Source: Ichthyophonus hoferi
Lineage: Eukaryota > Opisthokonta > Ichthyosporea > Ichthyophonida > Ichthyophonidae
NCBI GenBank assembly: GCA_002751075.1
Contig: NAOQ01000333.1
Span: 2,704 to 29,147, forward strand
Direction of reading: 5' to 3'
Length of the DNA: 26,444 nt
The notes below the pieces were generated by a model. It did not search any database and was not told the origin of the DNA. It worked only from the letters and a program-made list of their open reading frames with translations. This document shows, in pieces, positions 21,878 through 26,444 of the stretch (position 1 is its first letter; every line of letters begins with the position of its first letter). A program made the position numbers and the translations under genes.

Positions 21878-23748
21878 ATGTGCGTATAGATGTGTATGTT
21901 GTTATATCTATTGATATATATATATGAATGGAGGAGCATAAAAAATATTATGAAAGTTGCGTATAAATTTACCAGATCTAGAAATGATATGTAGATACAG
22001 GCACAATTTATATACATATGCATACAACACATACAGTATCGCTCTATTCCTACTCCGATAAACCTCATAACCCCAATTGTTTGTACAGGCATATGCAGCC
22101 TGGATTCAGGGTACACACGCATTGGAACTAGAACAGTGGCAGATGGCACTCCAAAACTTTAACCTTGCTAAGTAATGATCTTCTTTCTCTTCGCCTCTCT
22201 CTGTTTTTATCCTGTTATCACTGATATGTGTATGTAGATATGGTCTGTATATGTTTAAAGGGTGAAATCTGGCTTAAATCTGAGCAATTGAAGCCTACAT
22301 TTGTTTGGTCTGTCCCTATCTGCCGCCATACATATTATTGTACTTATATATAGATATGTATATGGTCTTTGCAATGATGTGACAAACTATCCTGACTACA
22401 ACACTTGGTTGAGGACATGAGGTTATAGAATAATCTTCTCACTGAGCATTGGCCTGTATGATTGTTTTTTACACCTTTCTTTCCACATACACCCCAGGCA
22501 GCCCTATATATTCTATCTGCTATTTATAGCTATAGGGTTCTAGTATCACTCCTTCCATTCCTACCTTACCATCCCATAGTCTTGTTCATCTCTCTGTATA
22601 AGGTAGTGGTCATTGTTGTTTATTGGCTGTATGTTCATTTTCAAGATCATATTGAAAGTCTGCTAACCGATAAGATGGGGGATGTAGAGTGATTTACAGC
22701 GAGTTAGGAAGTACCTTGTCTGAGGAGGCCCGGGCTATCTACACACGCAGAGTGGATAATGTAGAGGTATGCTCTCATTGGTGTACACTTTTTTATCTGT
22801 ATGTGGCTATACATATGCATAATAGAAAGATAATTGCAACATTCACCTGAAGTATATACACCCTGGGAATGTATATTAGGTGTCTTTTATAATGCTTATG
22901 AATTTATGGGCTACATGCATGGATGTATGTGTGTGTATGTATGTTTTATTATGCTTATAGTCGTGTTTTTCTTACCACCAATGGGAAACATTGCTGGACA
23001 TCAAATACACTTAGTGTTATTATCAGTGCCTATTATATATATATATATATTTCTTTGTTTATTTCACCCCTCCAGGAAGTCCTCACTGCGAAAGGAGTGG
23101 GGTGGATAGTAGTGTCTATAGTTAAAGCATTCTGTAGATTATAGTAGATTACAGGATCTCGACAACATTGAAAAGAACTTGGAAGAAAGAGTGTATCACC
23201 GGAAGAATGGATTGGTGTGGTCAAATCGACTCCATGGTTATTATGAATGGGGGAGAGTGGGAGAGGTTCTAATGTAAGTCTTGTCAACACAGCCACATAT
23301 CCGTTACTGTACACATACCCTTGGCCTGAGTACTAAGGACATCTCTAATCTGGTATTGGTGTCTGACGATATGCTGGTGGCCAAGATTGAGGTAAGTAAG
23401 GGGGTAGGGCTCTGGTTCTTTAAGGAAGGCCTCTGTTCTTATGTACACTACTATTTCTATTGCTTATCCAGCGGTATCCTGGCACATAAATACTTCATCT
23501 CTCATTTTCTTTCTATCTCTCTTTCTTTCTTTTTCTCATAACGGCGCTTTTTTTATTCCTCTCTACCTCTTCTTTTTTTTTCTTTTTTTTTTCTATCTTT
23601 TTTTTTCTCCCTGTCCTTCTAGTGTGCGTGGACCCATATACCCATATATATATATAGTGTATGGAAAGAGATGGAAATTTTTAATGCATAGAAACAAGAG
23701 CGAGGAGATAAAGAGCTGTATTGATAGGATGAGTAAGTGTACACGAAG

Positions 23749-23784
<36 letters not shown>

Positions 23785-26444
23785 CTACGTTTAATAGGAA
23801 AGAGAAAACTTGTTATAGGCCACACTTTCTTGATCTTTAAATTGTATTGGATTAATTTAATACCCATATACCCATATGACCGATAATCAGTCACTGACCT
23901 CGCTCCGGTAATGCCCAGATGGTTAGAGAGCAAGAACATGCGAAGAAGGCAGCGACACTCAGGGAAGTACAATGGTATAGCAGGGTGGTACCAGTGCCCA
24001 GTGAACGCCTCATGACCATTATTCTACGCGCACAGGTATGCTTGTTGTACATATACATGGTAGATATAGCACGACTCCATATACTATACACACTGTTTTA
24101 TATGCTATACCTGTCTGTTTATTTGTTTGTTTTGTTAGCTACCGGTTTCTTTCCTCGAAGTATATCTACAATGAATGTATCACATAAATTTTGGATAGAA
24201 AAGGGATTGTTGCCAAAATAAAGCTGGCAAACGCTACTATGCAACCACGACCAAGATATATTAGGCTGGGTGTAGTACATGCTATTCTCTATTACTTTCA
24301 CATTTTTTTATATACTTAGCGTTTAGCAATGTTTTTTTCCGTGTCAAGTCATTGGACCTTGAATAGTTCATAGCTATTTTTTTCTCCTCTCTTCTCTTCA
24401 TTGCCCTTTGTACATTGTTTTCTCTTTCCCCTGTGCTTGGTAAAGGCCCACAGTTTATTTCTATTGCCCATTTCTGCTCAATAGTAGTACAATTCTCTCA
24501 TCTGATTAAGTTCATTTGCTTGTACAGGAAAAGCGCGCCAGTCTAGAAGGTAGCCAGGCTACAGCCACCGATAGACTGCAACTTTCCGACAAATTGTTGT
24601 CGGACTTTCAGGTGAATGGGAGACATATACACCGTGTTTAGCTGACGTATATATATATGCATGCGCGTTTTACTTCAACGTGTTCTGGGCAAAGGTCTTG
24701 TAAATGGATAGTCAATAAAATAGAAAGGATATTGCGATAATAAAGAGTGGATCAATGGTGTAGCAACGTATCTATAGTAATATATATATTGGTGTGCGCT
24801 TCTTCATAGATTTTCCTTCTCATTAGTCAAATATTTAATTTCACACATCTTGCATGCGTTGATATACCCCGTTCAGCAACTGTATCTATTAATACATTTT
24901 ATGCTAGTCTTATATAGGTGCAGTTTGAAGGTAATCAATTAACAATTGCCTTACTTTTTTCTTTTCTTTTCTTTTGCAATACTCTCCTCTAACGATCGGT
25001 GCATTGTCACATACAGGATGCTAGGGACCAGTTACAGAAGGAGGTGGGTTCTCTTATTCTACTACTTATTCTGTTAATGTATATATATACTTCCTTATGA
25101 TCTTTAACTACAAACTTCTCATTGTTTTGTGATCAAATAACACCCGATATCTACGTGTTATTACATAATAACATATAGAGCTAGATAGGTAACCAATTGG
25201 TTGACTATCATGGCCATCACAACTACGGCCAATCACTCGTTAATATTTTATTTTATTTATTATCATATTACTGTATCGCCAGAGAACCGACCAGTGTGGT
25301 AGGAGACCTATAGCTATTGTTTTAGTAAAACTATATTTATATTTGATACTAATATCCTATACACTATACCCTATACCTTACAACCTATTATCTTACGCGC
25401 TATACATTACGTATCACCATCCTCTCGGATTATCGTCTAACCTATGATTGGATGGCCACAGAAAAATGCCGTGCAAACTGGTAATAAGAAGGGACCCGTC
25501 ATACCTGCCCCTCAGCTCCAGCTACTACAAAGCTACTTGGATTATGAACGATTAAGTGTTTTAAATGAGAAATACAGTCTCATGATTGGTAGGTATATAT
25601 ATATGTACTTATACCACACTATTTATATTCCAATCATAGTCTTATATAATGATATAAGCATCATATATCATACTATATCATACTACATCGTGCTGTATAA
25701 TATACATACGCACGTGCTATTTATTATCCCCAAGCGGCACCACCCCACACTATCTTTATAATTTAAATCTACCTGTGGTTGTGTATACGCATACCCTGCT
25801 ATGATGTGATAGATTCTCTCGATTGCAACAAATGGTTGCAGATATGAGATATGTTATTAATCTTCTCACTGAGCAAGGCCCTAGTTTCCCTCTTCATGCA
25901 TCCTTTGTTACCTACCCACCTACCTTACCTACCCACTTACCTATTTGTCTATCTTTATTATATATTCTTACCGGGTCAGGCGATGACCATTGCATTGCTC
26001 TGTCTACTTCTTGTTTTGTATGAATGGATAGTTGTTCATTTCCTGTATGGAATTAACAATATATTGGTGTAACGGAACAGAGGTGGGCCGTGAAAATGGC
26101 AAGGTAGAGGAGATAGTCGGCTTGCATGATGCTATTACACTGGTAAGTGTATAGCTTGAATGTAGCACCTGTATCTAGACCATCTCCGCTCCCTACGTGT
26201 AGAGATATCTGTACATATAGAGACTCATGTTTATACCTGTACCTATATATCTATATCTATACCTATACCTATGCATCTACTTACACATATTCACCCACAC
26301 TGTCTGAGCTGCATGGTATTGTACACATTTGAAAGAGTCTATCTAATCGAAGTACAGGGAACAGCTAGGCCACCACACCTTCTTACTGTCCTCTCTACTA
26401 CATCTGCCTAATAGCATCATTAGACACTAAGTTATAGATAGTAC
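19586..26444 (+). CDS. SRP68: Signal recognition particle 68-kDa subunit (SRP68), 5' part, 12-13 exons
   Basis: SRP68 pairs with SRP72 on the S domain of signal recognition particle RNA and is needed to target secretory proteins to the ER. Identification rests on collinear similarity to human SRP68 from memory. EAQMQHGLRHGDYERYR matches ESQQQHGLRHGDFQRYR, YCSRRLHRIRTSLSF matches YCSRRQRRLRKTLNF, HIRYCTHTLG matches NIRYCAYNIG, and AKKAATLREVQWYSRVVPV matches AKQAATMSEVEWRGRTVPV. The basic Arg-rich segment at residues 46-62 lies in the known RNA-binding domain; the rest resembles TPR-like helices. Twelve exons join in phase to give 380 codons of about 630 in human, so the SRP72-binding C-terminus is outside. 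The long Gly-rich N-terminus of human SRP68 is replaced by about 22 acidic residues. Confidence 0.95.
19665..20181 (+). other. SRP68 intron 1
   Basis: T-rich intron; no other gene or RNA recognised. Confidence 0.7.
20182..20248 (+). CDS. SRP68: SRP68 exon 2
   Basis: Encodes LAFIKEAQMQHGLRHGDYER, nearly identical to the human block around HGLRHGDFQRYR in the RNA-binding domain. Acceptor GGTAG, donor GTGAGT, ends in phase 2. Confidence 0.95.
20687..20797 (+). CDS. SRP68: SRP68 exon 3
   Basis: Starts with QYCSRRLHRIRTSLSF and contains GKHKYVGQSLTVED, matching human YCSRRQRRLRKTLNF and NRHKFTGKKVTEE. It is basic, as expected of the RNA-binding face. Acceptor TACAG, donor GTATGA, ends in phase 2. 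Longer ORFs in other frames overlap it but are shadows. Confidence 0.94.
20798..21610 (+). other. SRP68 intron 3
   Basis: The 813-base intron holds copy A of the dispersed element and CA-rich simple sequence at 21525-21600. A 90-codon hydrophobic ORF (20990-21262) overlaps the element but has no recognised domain. Confidence 0.65.
20954..21040 (+). repeat. dispersed intronic element, copy A (core)
   Basis: Core beginning TTGCAATGATGTAATAGATT and ending CTTCTCTCTGAGCAATT, in the intron between exons 3 and 4. Alignable with copies B and C on the same strand; family not recognised. Confidence 0.6.
21611..21815 (+). CDS. SRP68: SRP68 exon 4
   Basis: Residues 86-154. HLLIPLMQTERCWAYAQQLK matches human YLLLVLMDAERAWSYAMQLK. 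RLAKAVKYAAQLETLANS matches RLRKAVKHAEELERLCES. The acceptor is CTCAG at 21610. An in-exon GCAG at about 21634 is not used, because residues before it are conserved. Donor GTAAGG, ends in phase 0. Confidence 0.95.
21845..21880. repeat. (TA)n(TG)n microsatellite
   Basis: TA dinucleotides followed by a TG array, shortly after the donor of SRP68 exon 4. Confidence 0.85.
22089..22171 (+). CDS. SRP68: SRP68 exon 5
   Basis: Residues 155-181. AYAAWIQGTHALELEQWQMA aligns with human AYTAYLSGMLRFEHQEWKAA, a TPR-like helix pair. Acceptor TACAG, donor GTAATG, ends in phase 2. Confidence 0.93.
22369..22456 (+). repeat. dispersed intronic element, copy B (core)
   Basis: Core beginning TTGCAATGATGTGACAAACT and ending CTTCTCACTGAGCATTGG, in the intron between exons 5 and 6. 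It shares the perfect 16-mer ATCTTCTCACTGAGCA with copy C. Confidence 0.65.
22688..22766 (+). CDS. SRP68: SRP68 exon 6
   Basis: Residues 182-208. VIYSELGSTLSEEARAIYTR aligns with human TIYEKLASAFTEEQAVLYNQ. The acceptor TGTAG at 22687 keeps phase; a TACAG 12 bases further in would lose conserved residues. Donor GTATGC, ends in phase 0. Confidence 0.93.
23155..23265 (+). CDS. possible in-frame cassette exon of SRP68
   Basis: After a TACAG acceptor, 37 codons are open in phase 0, starting DLDNIEKNLEERVYHRKNG. A GTTCTA donor at 23266 keeps phase 0 into exon 7; the better GTAAGT at 23274 would break it. Human SRP68 has nothing here, and exon 6 joins exon 7 directly in alignment. It may be an alternative exon, a decoy, or unrelated sequence. 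Confidence 0.25.
23293..23391 (+). CDS. SRP68: SRP68 exon 7
   Basis: Residues 209-241. PHIRYCTHTLGLS matches human PNIRYCAYNIGDQ, and ends MLVAKIE like human LLAEKLE. Acceptor CACAG, donor GTAAGT, phase 0 at both ends. Confidence 0.95.
23510..23615. repeat. long pyrimidine tract
   Basis: Nearly uninterrupted C/T on the SRP68 sense strand in intron 7, about 300 bases before exon 8. Confidence 0.8.
23749..23782. repeat. AAT microsatellite
   Basis: About eleven perfect AAT units in the SRP68 intron between exons 7 and 8. Confidence 0.95.
23919..24035 (+). CDS. SRP68: SRP68 exon 8
   Basis: Residues 242-280. HAKKAATLREVQWYSRVVPV matches human RAKQAATMSEVEWRGRTVPV, and ERLMTIILRAQ aligns with DKVRIFLLGLAD. 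Acceptor CCCAG, donor GTATGC, phase 0 at both ends. Confidence 0.96.
24528..24611 (+). CDS. SRP68: SRP68 exon 9
   Basis: Residues 281-308. TDRLQLSDKLLSDFQ aligns with human KERLFESMLSECRD. Acceptor TACAG, donor GTGAAT, phase 0 at both ends. Confidence 0.9.
25017..25043 (+). CDS. SRP68: SRP68 exon 10, 27-nt microexon
   Basis: Nine codons, DARDQLQKE, matching human DAIQVVREE. Acceptor TACAG, donor GTGGGT, phase 0 at both ends. Confidence 0.85.
25462..25588 (+). CDS. SRP68: SRP68 exon 11
   Basis: Residues 318-359. LQLLQSYLDYERLSVLNEKY matches human LQYLHSYLTYIKLSTAIKRN. Acceptor CACAG, donor GTAGGT, ends in phase 1. Confidence 0.94.
25801..25880 (+). repeat. dispersed intronic element, copy C (core)
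   Basis: Core beginning ATGATGTGATAGATT and ending CTTCTCACTGAGCAAGGCC, in the intron between exons 11 and 12. With at most one gap it looks roughly 70% like copy B by eye. Confidence 0.65.
26081..26142 (+). CDS. SRP68: SRP68 exon 12
   Basis: Residues 360-380. KVEEIVGLHDAITL aligns with human RPQDLIRLYDIILQ. Acceptor AACAG, strong donor GTAAGT, ends in phase 0. Confidence 0.88.
26353..26427 (+). CDS. SRP68: probable SRP68 exon 13 (end unclear)
   Basis: An acceptor GAAG gives a phase-0 frame, YREQLGHHTFLLSSLLHLPN, resembling human LQNLVELLQLPG. A TAA follows at 26428 and no convincing GT donor precedes it, so the true 3' end is unknown. Alternatively this C/T-rich stretch is the end of an intron and the next exon starts near or beyond the window edge. 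Confidence 0.45.

Larger units (their letters stand above)
24036..25461 (+). other. SRP68 introns 8 to 10
   Basis: Apart from exons 9 and 10, only AT-rich, T-rich and TATC/TATA simple sequence is seen; no other gene recognised. Confidence 0.6.

Noticed and set aside
1-26444. tRNA, snoRNA, LTR, LINE or DNA-transposon fossils
   Set aside because: Looked for conserved tRNA arms, box C/D pairs, reverse transcriptase or transposase motifs and paired terminal repeats; nothing convincing was seen by eye.

Overview
The window is animal nuclear DNA: AT-rich, intron-rich, with canonical GT-AG introns, many microsatellites and one assembly gap. I recognise two conserved single-copy genes, both from memory of the human proteins. 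They are clearly alignable but strongly diverged from human, which suggests an invertebrate. An early-branching animal such as a sponge would fit, but that is a guess. No bacterial, phage, CRISPR, rRNA or tRNA feature was recognised.

Positions 1-18502 (minus strand) hold the 5' half of INTS1, the largest Integrator subunit. I could place 31 coding exons, plus a possible 32nd at the left edge, with every splice phase consistent across the chain. They give about 1,116 codons, corresponding to roughly the first half of human INTS1 (about 2,190 residues). The gene continues beyond position 1. A 632-base N run (11086-11717) lies in the intron between exons 12 and 13. It is flanked by an identical 144-base duplication, probably an assembly artefact.

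Positions 18503-19585 separate the two start codons, which face away from each other 1.1 kb apart. The region holds a likely non-coding first exon and 5'-UTR intron of INTS1, a pair of CCAAT boxes with a CRE-like site, and an unusual degenerate array of an ATTGGTGTAAACCATAT-like motif.

Positions 19586-26444 (plus strand) hold the 5' two thirds of SRP68, the signal recognition particle subunit that binds SRP RNA and SRP72. Twelve exons are firm and a thirteenth is probable at the right edge; the C-terminal SRP72-binding part lies outside. Three SRP68 introns carry same-strand, diverged copies of an unrecognised element with a core of about 85 bases.

The genes act in different machines: INTS1 in nuclear processing and termination of RNA polymerase II transcripts, SRP68 in cytosolic targeting of secretory proteins. 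Their link here is only the shared upstream region. I do not see a novel system. The observations most worth checking are the intergenic repeat array, the three-copy intronic element, a possible in-frame cassette exon in SRP68 and the assembly gap.
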